IMG/VR virus record: IMGVR_UViG_3300032180_000024
Span: 1 to 34,503 of that record
Direction: 5' to 3' (one strand)
Source of the DNA: a virus
DNA: 34,503 bases
Of this stretch, positions 22,601 through 30,903 are shown piece after piece. The translations under genes and the position numbers were made by a program. Position 1 is the first letter of the stretch; each line of letters starts with the position of its first letter. The notes below the pieces were generated by a model, which was given only the letters and a program-made list of their open reading frames with translations, was not told the origin of the DNA and made no database searches.

Positions 22601-24726
22601 TGCTCCCGCGCGGCCAGCGCGGGACGCATGTAGTGCAGGGCGGCGTTGCCGAAGGCGTTGGTGATGCCGCGCCCTGCGCGGATCGCCATGGCGGCAGTAC
22701 CCGCGCGAGCCCACTGGCTCGCCAGGTCATCCCCGAGGACTCGGGGGATGTAGCCCAGGCGAAACAGGGTGGTGAACTTCCATAGGTAGTTGAGGTAGTC
22801 GGCCCCGCTCTCCACTGCGTCGCGAGCGCTGCCTGTAGCGACGCGGAGCGTCCCCAGTCGAGACCCGTGACGAGAGAGCACCTTCCCGAGCTGATCGAGA
22901 TCCTGGAAGGTGTGCCCGTTGACCAGTCGAGTCACCGTAAAGGGCGATGGAGACACTTTCCCGCCATCGCTAGAGAACTCATCAACATGCAACGGCTGTC
23001 CGGCAGCTACATCTTCCGGGGAGCGAAGCGCCGCCGAATAGCGCTTCATGTTGTCCAGCTCGCCGAGCTGAAGCTCTCGGTGCTTGTTGTACAGCGCCTC
23101 GCCTACGTCAGGGTTCACCCCGTAGCGCTCCGCCACCTTGGCCGCGCCCAGGCGGCCCACGTCCTCCAGCAGGCCGAGGCGCTCCGCCTCGGTAGTGGTC
23201 TTGAGGTACTGATTCAGGATGTCCCCTCGGGTGGACTCCTTGATGCCCGGGATGCGGGCCAGGTGGCCGCGCAGCTCGGCGATGGAGTCCTTGTCCAAGG
23301 TGTCCAGGCGCATGTACCCGTTGGGGTGCATGTTCTTCAGGGACCTGATCATGGTCAAGGGACCCGTGAAGTAGTCGCTGCCCTTGGTCCACAGGTTCGC
23401 CTTGACGTACCCACCACTGATCGGCGTGGGCTCGTACGAGGCGTTGGTCAGCACCCCTCGGCTGGGGGTGAAGCTGACCGGGCGGCCAGCGCCGCCGCGA
23501 GCGGGACCGGCACGGTAGGCGTTCTGCGCCGCCGTCTTGTCGGCGGCGCGCTCCATGGTCCAGCGCGAGACGTGAAGCTCGTCGAGGAGATGCGCGCTCT
23601 CCATGATCGAGTCATAGCGCGCCACCAGATCCGCGTCGGCGGTGATCTGGTTGTTCAGGCGGTCCATCTCCGACTTCACCAGCGCCTGCTGGTTGGGGAA
23701 CTTCGCGTAGCGCGAGTGCATCAGGTCCAGCGCCGCCAGGCGCGTGGTGTCGGACCCCATGCGCTTCGCCACCTGCGCGTTGCGCGTCGACAGCTCGTCG
23801 AACGCGCGCATGTCGCCCATGCCGGTGCGAACGAACAACGCCAGCTCCTCGGGGTCCTGGAGCTTGGACGCGATCGCGCCGAAGCGCGGCCCCATGCCTG
23901 AGTGCTGGGCCAGGGCCGTGTTGTTCAGGAGCTGAGGGTTGTCCTTGTTGGCCCAGATGCCTTCCATCATCTTGGTCATCTTGGTCTTCGCCATGATCTG
24001 GTCGATCTGCGCGTTGGACCAGCCGCCCTTGGGCATCTTCTCGACGGCAGCGAGCTGCCGCGTACGCCCGACGGCACCCAGACCCAAAGACGTGGGGTCG
24101 GCAAAGACGACCGTGGAGAAGTCGATGGCTCCGGTGCCGTACTTGTACCAAGAGCTGTTCTGCCGCAGCTTCTCCACGTAGGCGTTGCCGATCGCGGGCA
24201 TCCCCGCGTCCTTCAGAATCTTCTGCTGATCCCCGACGGGGAGATCCTTGAACCCGGGCGGAAGGTACGCCTCCGGGGGCTTGTAGTAGAGCAGTGGCGA
24301 ATTGATCGCGTGCTCCGCTTCCTCCGGACTCATGACGAATGCCTGGCCCGGAGAAATGTGGTTGGCGGCTTCCCACGACTTCGTCCACGCCGAGGTGTTG
24401 AAGTAGTCCCCACCCCAGGGGCTGTTGTTGCCGCGATTCTGCTTGCCGACCAGGGCGGCAGTGGCGATGGGCTGTGCCACGCCATTCGAGTACAGCCACC
24501 GCATCCCGGACATGGTGTCTTCCAGACTGGGGGCCAACAGGCCCTGAGTCTGGCTCTTGCCCGCTACACCAGCCGCCGTTGCGGCCCTCTCCCCTTCCGG
24601 GGTGATGGTCTGCTCTTCGTGGAAGGGGTTGATGTACCGGTCGACGACATTCAGGCCCTCAACGGTCTTATCCAGGCCGTGCTTGATGCCGTTGCCGATA
24701 TCGCCGAGAAAGCCGCCAATCCCCAC
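19684..24726 (-). CDS. giant internal virion protein, 1680 residues
   Basis: The longest gene in the window, read from GTG at 24726 after GGAGGAGAGTGACC. The start GIGGFLGDIGNGIKHGLDKT resembles amphipathic virion starts. Middle parts are Gln/Ala-rich and helical (LEYIQL-poor, many LQAQAAAQAGALRKATR-like runs). Around residue 1130 comes MRFLSPFFSATTEAFQRWGR, a signature I associate with large ejection proteins of actinophages. No transglycosylase, peptidase or polymerase motif was seen. It probably forms part of the trans-envelope channel, as gp16 does in T7, although no homology is claimed. Confidence 0.65.
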   Translation of the reverse strand: MGIGGFLGDIGNGIKHGLDKTVEGLNVVDRYINPFHEEQTITPEGERAATAAGVAGKSQTQGLLAPSLEDTMSGMRWLYSNGVAQPIATAALVGKQNRGNNSPWGGDYFNTSAWTKSWEAANHISPGQAFVMSPEEAEHAINSPLLYYKPPEAYLPPGFKDLPVGDQQKILKDAGMPAIGNAYVEKLRQNSSWYKYGTGAIDFSTVVFADPTSLGLGAVGRTRQLAAVEKMPKGGWSNAQIDQIMAKTKMTKMMEGIWANKDNPQLLNNTALAQHSGMGPRFGAIASKLQDPEELALFVRTGMGDMRAFDELSTRNAQVAKRMGSDTTRLAALDLMHSRYAKFPNQQALVKSEMDRLNNQITADADLVARYDSIMESAHLLDELHVSRWTMERAADKTAAQNAYRAGPARGGAGRPVSFTPSRGVLTNASYEPTPISGGYVKANLWTKGSDYFTGPLTMIRSLKNMHPNGYMRLDTLDKDSIAELRGHLARIPGIKESTRGDILNQYLKTTTEAERLGLLEDVGRLGAAKVAERYGVNPDVGEALYNKHRELQLGELDNMKRYSAALRSPEDVAAGQPLHVDEFSSDGGKVSPSPFTVTRLVNGHTFQDLDQLGKVLSRHGSRLGTLRVATGSARDAVESGADYLNYLWKFTTLFRLGYIPRVLGDDLASQWARAGTAAMAIRAGRGITNAFGNAALHYMRPALAAREQNALAGVEHAADEMKLLDPQIRSMSGRLQAQAAAQAGALRKATRLHAAAKAKADALAPGDVSPKALATRQFAKQRAQQLKQATRTHTGGVSPTKTQRLKDLQDQRDFLQRNHDMLTHQATQYAEQQKKVIQGSQAIDIDGKIFPAAFGGKSGDYHRALVSADESVGNLFATNKQLMQGNLERSFDHGGQGISAAQDPVKHAQAWAHAINNQIMQDPLQKMLVSGELKTAEDAAKWLKTDPRGIAYRRRLPKMLDTDDIAQSAKYEVDQYLHTPEIRMKAMEPDGVTPAWLQKATPNMVDRPDVHTGRVGQSQLHHARALDRVIEKFYKTAATIPANRMSRHPLFNQFYEGHLKKIVNQRKLNNRANFTVEEIERTAHQARQLALRDTRGLVFDIAHRSDAAAAMRFLSPFFSATTEAFQRWGRVIADKPQIVGYGANFYNAPAYLGSMQDMDGNHIDGEGYTYIPTYPLKPDGTPDYSKKPTVTKRLVPKSERYIVTRVPKWVAESPLGKAFNITEAGGKLNLSQNSLNMLTQGDPWFNPGVGPIVQIPVNEFVKDKPRAAELARQLSILPYGVQGGTLLGDNALGRAATMALPAVVRNAVTAIDTTDQRYQQIKLQILQREIYDFTQAHDGRQPTMAEIGSMKEKAASKTRDYWLFSAASSFLQPVATTRKDPFQFYRDQYNSLRRQNPLTADDQFLSRYGESYFVFAQESSQSNGIPPTNKAVELTQKYRKELAQNPELASLIIGPEGNGPFSPEAYAYQLNNPLTPGGAEMQRTKLTADQALEENQRRLGWAKYTARMNTLTSQLTAAGFKSFSDSGAEDFAAQKKAYTSLYAEPLYPDGSVNPYYNEQWSKDFFTQDRRKYDRLIPALTSIANSRLADVPGRSDLKMLQQYLGGRKALVGELNARKAAGLPSTMAAQANTDLRNQWATFVDSLIEADTKFGDLYHRYLSRDMSVDVEEMMAQQEEANQ

Positions 24727-24729
24727 GGG

Positions 24730-24921
24730 TCACTCTCCTCCGGGGGGCATCCCCTCGGTCGATGGATAGATCTCCAGCCCCATGGGGCTGTTCTGCATGT
24801 TGTACGCCAGCGAGTACTTGAACGGCGCATAGGCGGGACCACTGGTGGTCATGTCGAAAGCCAGGGCAGGCGTATCCGGCATGAATTGCAGCATGACGCC
24901 TAGATCGTCCCACCATTCCAC
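24730..24921 (-). CDS. small structural-operon protein
   Basis: A 63-residue protein from GTG at 24921 (AAGGGGATGATCTAG upstream). It is mixed hydrophobic and Met-rich (MEWWDDLGVMLQFMPDTPAL, APFKYSLAYNMQNSPMG), with no clear membrane span. It sits between the small Pro-rich protein and the giant virion protein. Function unknown. Confidence 0.55.
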   Translation of the reverse strand: MEWWDDLGVMLQFMPDTPALAFDMTTSGPAYAPFKYSLAYNMQNSPMGLEIYPSTEGMPPGGE

Positions 24922-25377
24922 CTAGATCATCCCCTTGAGGGAACGCACCAGGTTCCGGGCCGCCTTCGAGCTGCCCGGCTGGTTGGCCATGTGTTCGAGA
25001 ACCGGCAGGTACTGGACCAGGCGCTGCATGTCGTCGTCCTTCTGGGGCGTGAGCCCCAGAGCTTCGAGACCTGCGCCTGCGCCCAGATCCGCGCCATCCG
25101 TGACCGGCACGTCCGGCTGCTGCGTCGGAGCGCCGAAGTCGACGCCAGGGGGCAGCGCCGGGCCAGCAGGCTGCGCCATGTCTCCACCGGGGGAAGCGGC
25201 AAGAGGCGCAGCCTGCTGGAGCTTCTGCATCTGGGTGGCATCGCCGTACGAGCCGCCGGTCGGCACGCGTACCGGCTGCTGGTTCCCGGGGCCACCCCCG
25301 TCGGTCCGCTTGCTCAGCGCCCCCGGCCCCGAGACGGGGGCCGGGTTGCTGGGCTGGCGGTAGCCACCGCTGGCCAT
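24922..25377 (-). CDS. Pro/Gly/Gln-rich small virion protein
   Basis: A 151-residue protein from ATG at 25377, which overlaps the preceding stop (ATGA). The first 100 residues are disordered, rich in Pro, Gly and Gln (QPSNPAPVSGPGALS); the last ~50 are helical (DDDMQRLVQYLPVLEHMANQ, KAARNLVRSLKGMI). This layout fits a portal- or capsid-associated linker or a small scaffold-like protein. No family recognised. Confidence 0.55.
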   Translation of the reverse strand: MASGGYRQPSNPAPVSGPGALSKRTDGGGPGNQQPVRVPTGGSYGDATQMQKLQQAAPLAASPGGDMAQPAGPALPPGVDFGAPTQQPDVPVTDGADLGAGAGLEALGLTPQKDDDMQRLVQYLPVLEHMANQPGSSKAARNLVRSLKGMI

Positions 25378-25631
25378 CAGCTCTTGTACAGACCGGACGA
25401 GTGGATGCCGTGACTGCCACCAGTGGACGCGATGGTGGTGCTGTCCCACCCGCTGATGTCGCCCGAGGTGTCCGACGGGGATCCGGTGGCGGAGCCGGTG
25501 TTGGCCTCCTGAAGGTCAGGGGCCTGGGTGTACACACCCGAGCACCCGCCCTTGAGGCCCTGCATCGGCTTGGAGCCGCCTTCGTGACCCGGGTCGCCGG
25601 GGAACGGCCAGGGGGTAACGCTGGTGTCCAT
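25377..25631 (-). CDS. small Gly/Ser/Thr-rich protein
   Basis: An 84-residue protein with GGAAGGACTAGAAC before the ATG. It is low in complexity (GSATGSPSDTSGDISGWDST) with one Cys and no clear fold, and lies just after the portal-side zinc protein. It may be a disordered virion component. Function unknown. Confidence 0.5.
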   Translation of the reverse strand: MDTSVTPWPFPGDPGHEGGSKPMQGLKGGCSGVYTQAPDLQEANTGSATGSPSDTSGDISGWDSTTIASTGGSHGIHSSGLYKS

Positions 25632-25634
25632 GTT

Positions 25635-25943
25635 CTAGTCCTTCCGGTTCTTCGGGTCCTTGTGCCCCTCGCAGTACTTCGCCCGAGGGGAGTCGCTGTA
25701 CTTGGGATTGTCGCAGCCGTCGAAGTCGCAGATAGAAACTTCCACCTCGCCCTCGGGCACCGTGGTCATGGAGCCCTCTTTGAGGACCTCAACCACGGAC
25801 TCGGGAGTCTGCGCCTTCGCCCGGAGCGGCGCGAGCAAACCAGCCTCGCGCAGTACGTGGTCGGAGATCCCCGGGTTCGCGATGCGTGCGCATCCGAGGT
25901 GGTGACGCTTCTCTTCCTCGTGTCCGCACAGAGAACAACTCAC
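25635..25943 (-). CDS. zinc-binding protein following the portal gene
   Basis: A 102-residue protein from GTG at 25943 that overlaps the portal stop (GTGA) and follows AGGAG. It has two Cys/His clusters. The first is MSCSLCGHEEEKRHHLGC (two Cys of a CxxC, then His, His and Cys). The second is ICDFDGCDNPKYSDSPRAKY followed by CEGH. Both look like small zinc fingers, the second like those in HNH-linked modules. A role in DNA or portal binding is possible; it is not an HNH nuclease itself because no HNH core is seen. Confidence 0.65.
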   Translation of the reverse strand: MSCSLCGHEEEKRHHLGCARIANPGISDHVLREAGLLAPLRAKAQTPESVVEVLKEGSMTTVPEGEVEVSICDFDGCDNPKYSDSPRAKYCEGHKDPKNRKD

Positions 25944-27799
25944 GCGGGAACACTCCTCTTAACCGAGGCCGACATGTTCGGCCGACCGTTAGCAGATAGA
26001 CCCGCGAGCAACGACATGAGATCCGGCTTGCCGCCGGGTCCCATCTGCGCCTGTCCGGGGGCGGTGCCTCCGGGGAGGCCAGTCCCCGGGTTCATCCCGA
26101 AGGGAACTCCAGCTCCGCCCTCACCGGCCCCCTGGGGGCCGCCACCCTGAGCACCGGCAGCAGCCTGGGCTGCCGGGGTGAGCTGCGGCTGGGGCTGGAA
26201 GGCCTTCAGGATGGCCTCGTGCATCGGCACTCCCTTTTCGCGCTGATCGATGATCGTCGCTGCGCGCGAGAGTACCTGGGTGGGGTCCATGCCCTGCTGG
26301 GCCATGATTCCCGCCGACGCGAGCATGGAGAAGACGCCCTGCTTGAGCGCGTCGGTCACCTGCTCGTTGTCGATCTGCGCCTGCATCGCATTGACGTCGA
26401 TGTCCATAGGCAACTGCCGCTGGAGAAAGTCGCGGCTGATGTCCTGGTCACCGCGGAGCTGAAGCAGGAAGATCAGGGCCTGGTTCGGGTTCATCCCGGC
26501 CGCGAAGCCGTACGAGACGTTGACCGTGTGGTCGCCGTCGATGTCCTTGCGGGGCACGTAGCGCTCATTGAACGGCGTGCCGGACACCATGCCCTGGATC
26601 GACTTCTCGCGGTCCGGCCAGTACTTCTCGTCCATCTCGAAGGCCAGCGCCAGCGCCTCTTCTAGCGCATGGCCGATCTGACGCTGACCCGTCGCGATCT
26701 GCGTGTCGTATCCGCCATTGAGTGCCTCGACACCCTTGCCCGTGATGATGCTCGCCTGGACGTCGCCTGTAGCCGCCGCAGGCGTGCGGGTGCCGTTGCG
26801 GATCTCTTCCTGAAGGACAGCTTCCTGCTGGAACGCATGCGCAGGTAGATCTGTCGTGATGCGGCGGATCTTGTCCGGGTTGTTAGTACGAAGGATTGCG
26901 TCGTCGCCGAACGGAACGCGCTGGATGTCCGTCGGGATCGCAAGAGGAGCGCGAACATTCCTCTGGGTGCCCTGGAGCCCCAGGAGTGCCATCCGAGCGC
27001 GAGCAAGGTAGGGGTAGATGATGTCGTCAAACTGCCCCCGGTCCTGGTCGTCGTAGGAGGGCTTAAGGGCAATAGCGACCGGGACTTTTCCGAACGGGTT
27101 CGGCGTATCCATGAGGACGCAGTTGTTGCGTTCCGGGAGGTAGAGGACGTACGCGTCCTTGTCGCAGTACTTGACGCACTCCAGGAGCGTGTCCGGCTGA
27201 ACTTCACTCGTCGGGCCCCACTGGCGGCCCAGAATGATCTGCGCGTACTGCGGGAACTTGTCGGCAAGCCGCCAAGCCTCCTCACGCCACACCTTCGTGT
27301 AGCTGATGACCTTGCCCGCCAGGTCGAACTGCGGGTAGGACTTCATCGGGTTGTCGATGCGGATGCGCGGGGTGCCCGCCTCGAAGTCGGGCTCGACCAC
27401 GAACGGCATGGAGCCGTAGCTCAGGTACCAGTCGCACCCCTGCGTCATCCTGGACGCAAGGTTGGACGAGTCCACGTAGGAGTGGGCAATCTTCGTCCGC
27501 TTCGCCACACGCTTGCGCTGCTTCTCGGACGACACCACGCCGTTGGCGCAGTTGATGGCGGGCAGGGGGGCAAGGTTCTCCGCCATCTGCCGCGACGCAA
27601 TGTCTATCGCGTTGGCGACGATCGGCTTGGGCCAGATGTCCGGCATGGTGCCGGGCATGACATTGTCGATCTTTCCCGTGCGAACGTCGTACACGGTCAT
27701 GTGCCGCGAGTCGCGCTCCTGGTAGAAGCGCCGCAGGCCTTCGACGCGCTTCGCCACACGGGCGATGTCCGTCTGCGGCCAAATGACGGAAATGGTCAC
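25940..27799 (-). CDS. portal protein
   Basis: A 619-residue protein from GTG at 27799 behind GGGAGGGCAAG. The early part VEGLRRFYQERDSRHMTVYD, followed by ANAIDIASRQMAENLAPLP, is typical of phage portals (helical start, wing domain). Later VPFGDDAILRTNNPDKIRRI and PAAATGDVQASIITGKGVEAL match the stem and crown region of portals seen beside large terminases. The C-terminus is a Gly/Pro/Gln-rich tail. It would form the dodecameric DNA gate of the head. Confidence 0.8.
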   Translation of the reverse strand: MTISVIWPQTDIARVAKRVEGLRRFYQERDSRHMTVYDVRTGKIDNVMPGTMPDIWPKPIVANAIDIASRQMAENLAPLPAINCANGVVSSEKQRKRVAKRTKIAHSYVDSSNLASRMTQGCDWYLSYGSMPFVVEPDFEAGTPRIRIDNPMKSYPQFDLAGKVISYTKVWREEAWRLADKFPQYAQIILGRQWGPTSEVQPDTLLECVKYCDKDAYVLYLPERNNCVLMDTPNPFGKVPVAIALKPSYDDQDRGQFDDIIYPYLARARMALLGLQGTQRNVRAPLAIPTDIQRVPFGDDAILRTNNPDKIRRITTDLPAHAFQQEAVLQEEIRNGTRTPAAATGDVQASIITGKGVEALNGGYDTQIATGQRQIGHALEEALALAFEMDEKYWPDREKSIQGMVSGTPFNERYVPRKDIDGDHTVNVSYGFAAGMNPNQALIFLLQLRGDQDISRDFLQRQLPMDIDVNAMQAQIDNEQVTDALKQGVFSMLASAGIMAQQGMDPTQVLSRAATIIDQREKGVPMHEAILKAFQPQPQLTPAAQAAAGAQGGGPQGAGEGGAGVPFGMNPGTGLPGGTAPGQAQMGPGGKPDLMSLLAGLSANGRPNMSASVKRSVPA

Positions 27800-27834
27800 C
27801 TTGCCCTCCCTTCAATGTCGACTAAGCGACAAAT

Positions 27835-28665
27835 CTACTGGGCGTTGAGCTTGGCGAGGATTTCGTCCAGCTTCGCGTCGACGCCGCGCAGCACCGCGTG
27901 CATGTCGCGGTCGTCGATGTTCAGGTTCTTGTACTGCCAAGGCGCGATCTTCTGCGCGTCCTTGACAGCGTTCACCTGGGCAAGGATCTGCTCTTCGATG
28001 GTGGCCACGGGAGGCTCCTCCGGGATAGCGGTAGGCCAGGTGCCGGGAGCGGCACGCAGGCAGGTGGCGACGTCGGCGCGGAAGGTCACCATGCCGAACC
28101 CGGCAGGGTCCGACTTCCAGTCGGACCACTCCAGGTGTCCGATGACGGACTTCGAGGACCACTGGTAGTAGCGGCAGATGGCCGCCGCCGCCTTGACCAT
28201 GCACACGTACTGCACGTTGGGCCACGGATCGGACCCCGTGCCCTCGTTCTCGCACTCGAAGCCGTAGAAGACGTCGTTGCCGTCCGCGGCACCGGGAGAG
28301 CCTTCGTGGAACTTCGGGGCCGGGGGCCGGGTCATGTAGGACTCGGCGATCACAGCGTTCAGGACGTCCGGGTCTCCGCCACCGGCATGGTTCGCCCGAC
28401 CGGCGGAGCACATCTCGATCACGCCGTCCTTGCGGATGTACCCGTGGCACAGCGGGCCCGGCAGCGCCGTGGACCCGTTGTAGACGTAGTCGCCGACGTT
28501 CAGTCCTGCGGTGTGGTGGATGACCACACCATGGACGGGCCCGAAGGGCTTGCCCGTCTCGTCGTCACGCTCATGCGTGGGCCACCCGCTGTGCGGGATG
28601 GCGATCCTGCACCCTTCGGCCTTCAGGATCCGCAGCAAGGTCGCTGCGGTCATCGGTTCAGCCAT
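27835..28665 (-). CDS. endolysin, N-acetylmuramoyl-L-alanine amidase (Amidase_2/PGRP fold)
   Basis: A 276-residue protein from ATG at 28665 after GGGAGGACTCCG. The amidase core has GVVIHHTAGLN (zinc ligand His50 or His51), a later GHLEWSDWKSDPAG (His177, Asp186 and nearby Lys) and the Cys/His-rich CHGYIRKDGVIEMCSAGRAN region. It would cut the bond between muramic acid and the stem peptide at lysis. The C-terminus has a predicted coiled coil (AVLRGVDAKLDEILAKLNA) instead of a clear wall-binding domain. It is placed between terminase and portal, far from the holin candidates. Confidence 0.85.
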   Translation of the reverse strand: MAEPMTAATLLRILKAEGCRIAIPHSGWPTHERDDETGKPFGPVHGVVIHHTAGLNVGDYVYNGSTALPGPLCHGYIRKDGVIEMCSAGRANHAGGGDPDVLNAVIAESYMTRPPAPKFHEGSPGAADGNDVFYGFECENEGTGSDPWPNVQYVCMVKAAAAICRYYQWSSKSVIGHLEWSDWKSDPAGFGMVTFRADVATCLRAAPGTWPTAIPEEPPVATIEEQILAQVNAVKDAQKIAPWQYKNLNIDDRDMHAVLRGVDAKLDEILAKLNAQ

Positions 28666-28906
28666 CGGAGTCCTCCCGCTCTGGCCAGTGCCACGAACCA
28701 CCCTCGTAGCCAGTCGGCTCGTAGGGGATCGAAAGATCGAAGAACAGTCCCGTGGGACTCAGCACCGCCAGCCCTACGGACCAATAGCCCGGCTTGTACT
28801 CGCCGCCGACTTTCGTCACGATCGCAGCGCGGTGCTCCCTGTCGTACTTGCCGTCCGGCGTCCCGTGACTCACGTAGTGCACGAGACGCCCAATCGTCGG
28901 CTTCAT
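28658..28906 (-). CDS. 82-residue protein with VH(Y/F)..HG...HWP domain
   Basis: Read from ATG at 28906 after GGAGAGGAA. It has IGRLVHYVSHGTPDGKYD, then EHRAAIVTKVGG, SVGLAVLSPTGLFF and GSWHWPEREDSDG. It matches, in order and spacing, the second half of the protein at 5659-6063. Such short domains are found in many actinophages, as I recall, without known function. It overlaps the amidase start by 8 bases, so the two are coupled. Confidence 0.65.
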   Translation of the reverse strand: MKPTIGRLVHYVSHGTPDGKYDREHRAAIVTKVGGEYKPGYWSVGLAVLSPTGLFFDLSIPYEPTGYEGGSWHWPEREDSDG

Positions 28907-28914
28907 TTCCTCTC

Positions 28915-30903
28915 CTACCATCCCTGCATCCTGCCGTCCCAGGCCCCTTGATGGGTGCCCTGCATTTGCAGGGCCCAATCGATATCGACAGTCGCCTGAC
29001 CCTCAATATCGCGCTCGGACATGAACTCCGACGAGTCCACGTGGTGGTCGGTGAAGTCGGTGAACATCAGCTCCCGGCAGCGAATCTCCGCGAACCAGAG
29101 CGCCATCACCGTGTCGGTCAGGCCCTTGGTCTCCGGGAACCAGGCGCAGAGCTGTTCAATCAGGTTACGCACCGGTTCGGACTGCGTCTGCGACGGCAGC
29201 CGGATCTTGTTGCTGCCCGAGTCCCAGCCGTCGAACAGGGTCGCCATGGAGGCGACGCCGAAGTCCGGATCCCACTTGCCCGAGTCGGTGAAGTGGGGGC
29301 TGATAATGCAGCCGCGCGCATTCAGCATGTCGCGGATCAATCGGTCCTGGACGATAGAGCCCTGGTAGGCGTTCTTCTCAATCCGCCACTCGTTGATCCG
29401 GTAGCGGTCGGTCAGGCGCTCCATCTCCGCCCGCATCTCATGCGGCGGAAGGGCTCTCTTGTTGACCACTTCCAGGAGCCATCGGACTCCCGTCTGCCGA
29501 TCCAGACCCAATACGACCATCGCCGTGAACCCGGCCGCCGCTGGGTCCAGACCAGCCACCACATAGAGCCCTTCCATGCCATGAACTCGATGCCCTGGCT
29601 GACCAGGCATGAGCCGACCGGGGTAACGGGCTCGATCAACACAACCCTGGACGGCTTCCATCGAGAAAATCGAGTCATCGCTCACCTGGTCCTGCATGTA
29701 GACCATCGACCAGTTCCTGGCCGACATACCGCGCCGCTTCTTCGCCAGTGCTACGCCGTGCCACATGGGCCACCGGCCATCGCCGTCCGGCCACCCGGCC
29801 GCTTCGGCGATGCGACGGCCCTTCTGGGAGACCGGGGGCCGGTTCGTCTTGGGCCACAGCGTGACCCAGTCCTGCGGCTTGTCCGCGTACTCCAGGACGG
29901 CAGGCTGGGTCAGGTACGTCCACGGGGATTCGCCGTCCACGTAGTGGTGCGCCTTCATCAGCTCCGAGTACAGGTCCACGGACTCGATACGCGTGCCGAT
30001 GACGATGGTCTGTCCGCCCGCGTCCGCGACGCGGGTGCCGACCTGGTTCTGGATCCACGTGATCTGGGCGGGGAACTGCTGGAAGTTCGTGTGGTCCACA
30101 CAGTCGTCCAGGATGGCGAGGTCGGCACGGGTGCCGTAGATCTGCCCCCCGATACCCACGGCCTGGACCGTGTAGGCATGCTCGCCGGAGTCGGAGCCAT
30201 TGACGCGGATCGCGGTCTGCGACCACGTGTCGCCCGAGGCGAAACCGCCGGGCGGCCCGAACGCCGCCTGAAGCTTGCCGTAGGCCGGGTTGTCGTTCAG
30301 GCGCTCCTTGATGGCATGGAGGAACTTCTTCGCCATGTCCTGGGTCCGCGAAATCAGCAGGATGCGGATGTTGGGGTCCTGACAGATCCGGTAGGTCACG
30401 TAGTTGATCGTGAGCGTCGTGGACTTCGCGTGCTCCGGGGGCGTGTTGATCAGGAACTGATCCGGCTCGCCCTTCACATAGATCTGCCTCGGGTGCAGAT
30501 TCGCGGGCTCACGCCCCTCCAGCAGATCGAACCACTGGAGGTGATGCCAATTCATCTCCGTGTCCAGGTACTCCCGGCAGAAGTCCGGGAACGCGGGCAT
30601 GTCCGAGCGGCGCTCCGCGAGCGCCTCGCTGCGCTGCGCCAGCAGGACGTCGACACGATCCCGGAACTGCGGGAAGTTGTCCCGGTAGTACTGGTACGCC
30701 GACCGGGACCGCTGGGCGGCCCGGCACGCGTCGTTGATGGAGAACCCGCGCTCGATGGCCGCCAGGATCGTCTTCATGGACGCGGCGGACGTGCCGCCCG
30801 AGCGCTGGGCGTTGCTGCGCATCTGGGACACGGCCTTGGCCCCGGTCCTGCCGCCGTAGCTCGGCTGGCCGTCGTCGTCGACGGGAACCTCGATCCGGAC
30901 CAT
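28915..30903 (-). CDS. terminase large subunit with N-terminal helix-turn-helix
   Basis: A 662-residue protein with GGAGAGGAGTCC before ATG. The ATPase has an unusual Walker A (PPEHAKST, residues 155-162) as in several actinophage terminases, and Walker B LAILDD (262-267). Farther on, VAGLDPAAAGFTAMVVLGLD starts the RNase-H-like nuclease, and GLTDTVMALW marks its end. Residues ~43-90 (KTILAAIERGFSINDACRAA) look like the helix-turn-helix of a small terminase, suggesting DNA recognition is fused to the motor. No separate small-terminase gene is seen. It packages DNA through the portal. Confidence 0.85.
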   Translation of the reverse strand: MVRIEVPVDDDGQPSYGGRTGAKAVSQMRSNAQRSGGTSAASMKTILAAIERGFSINDACRAAQRSRSAYQYYRDNFPQFRDRVDVLLAQRSEALAERRSDMPAFPDFCREYLDTEMNWHHLQWFDLLEGREPANLHPRQIYVKGEPDQFLINTPPEHAKSTTLTINYVTYRICQDPNIRILLISRTQDMAKKFLHAIKERLNDNPAYGKLQAAFGPPGGFASGDTWSQTAIRVNGSDSGEHAYTVQAVGIGGQIYGTRADLAILDDCVDHTNFQQFPAQITWIQNQVGTRVADAGGQTIVIGTRIESVDLYSELMKAHHYVDGESPWTYLTQPAVLEYADKPQDWVTLWPKTNRPPVSQKGRRIAEAAGWPDGDGRWPMWHGVALAKKRRGMSARNWSMVYMQDQVSDDSIFSMEAVQGCVDRARYPGRLMPGQPGHRVHGMEGLYVVAGLDPAAAGFTAMVVLGLDRQTGVRWLLEVVNKRALPPHEMRAEMERLTDRYRINEWRIEKNAYQGSIVQDRLIRDMLNARGCIISPHFTDSGKWDPDFGVASMATLFDGWDSGSNKIRLPSQTQSEPVRNLIEQLCAWFPETKGLTDTVMALWFAEIRCRELMFTDFTDHHVDSSEFMSERDIEGQATVDIDWALQMQGTHQGAWDGRMQGW

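Noticed and set aside
19684-24726. Virion RNA polymerase of N4 type or tape-measure protein
   Set aside because: No polymerase motifs were seen and the length is far below N4 vRNAP; no long repeated hydrophobic pattern or accompanying frameshifted chaperone genes for a tape measure.
25635-25943. HNH endonuclease
   Set aside because: It has Cys/His clusters of the type found near HNH cores but no H-N-H motif.
27800-27834. Terminator between endolysin and portal
   Set aside because: Only a 5-bp stem (TGTCG/CGACA) is present and it has no T run in the late direction.
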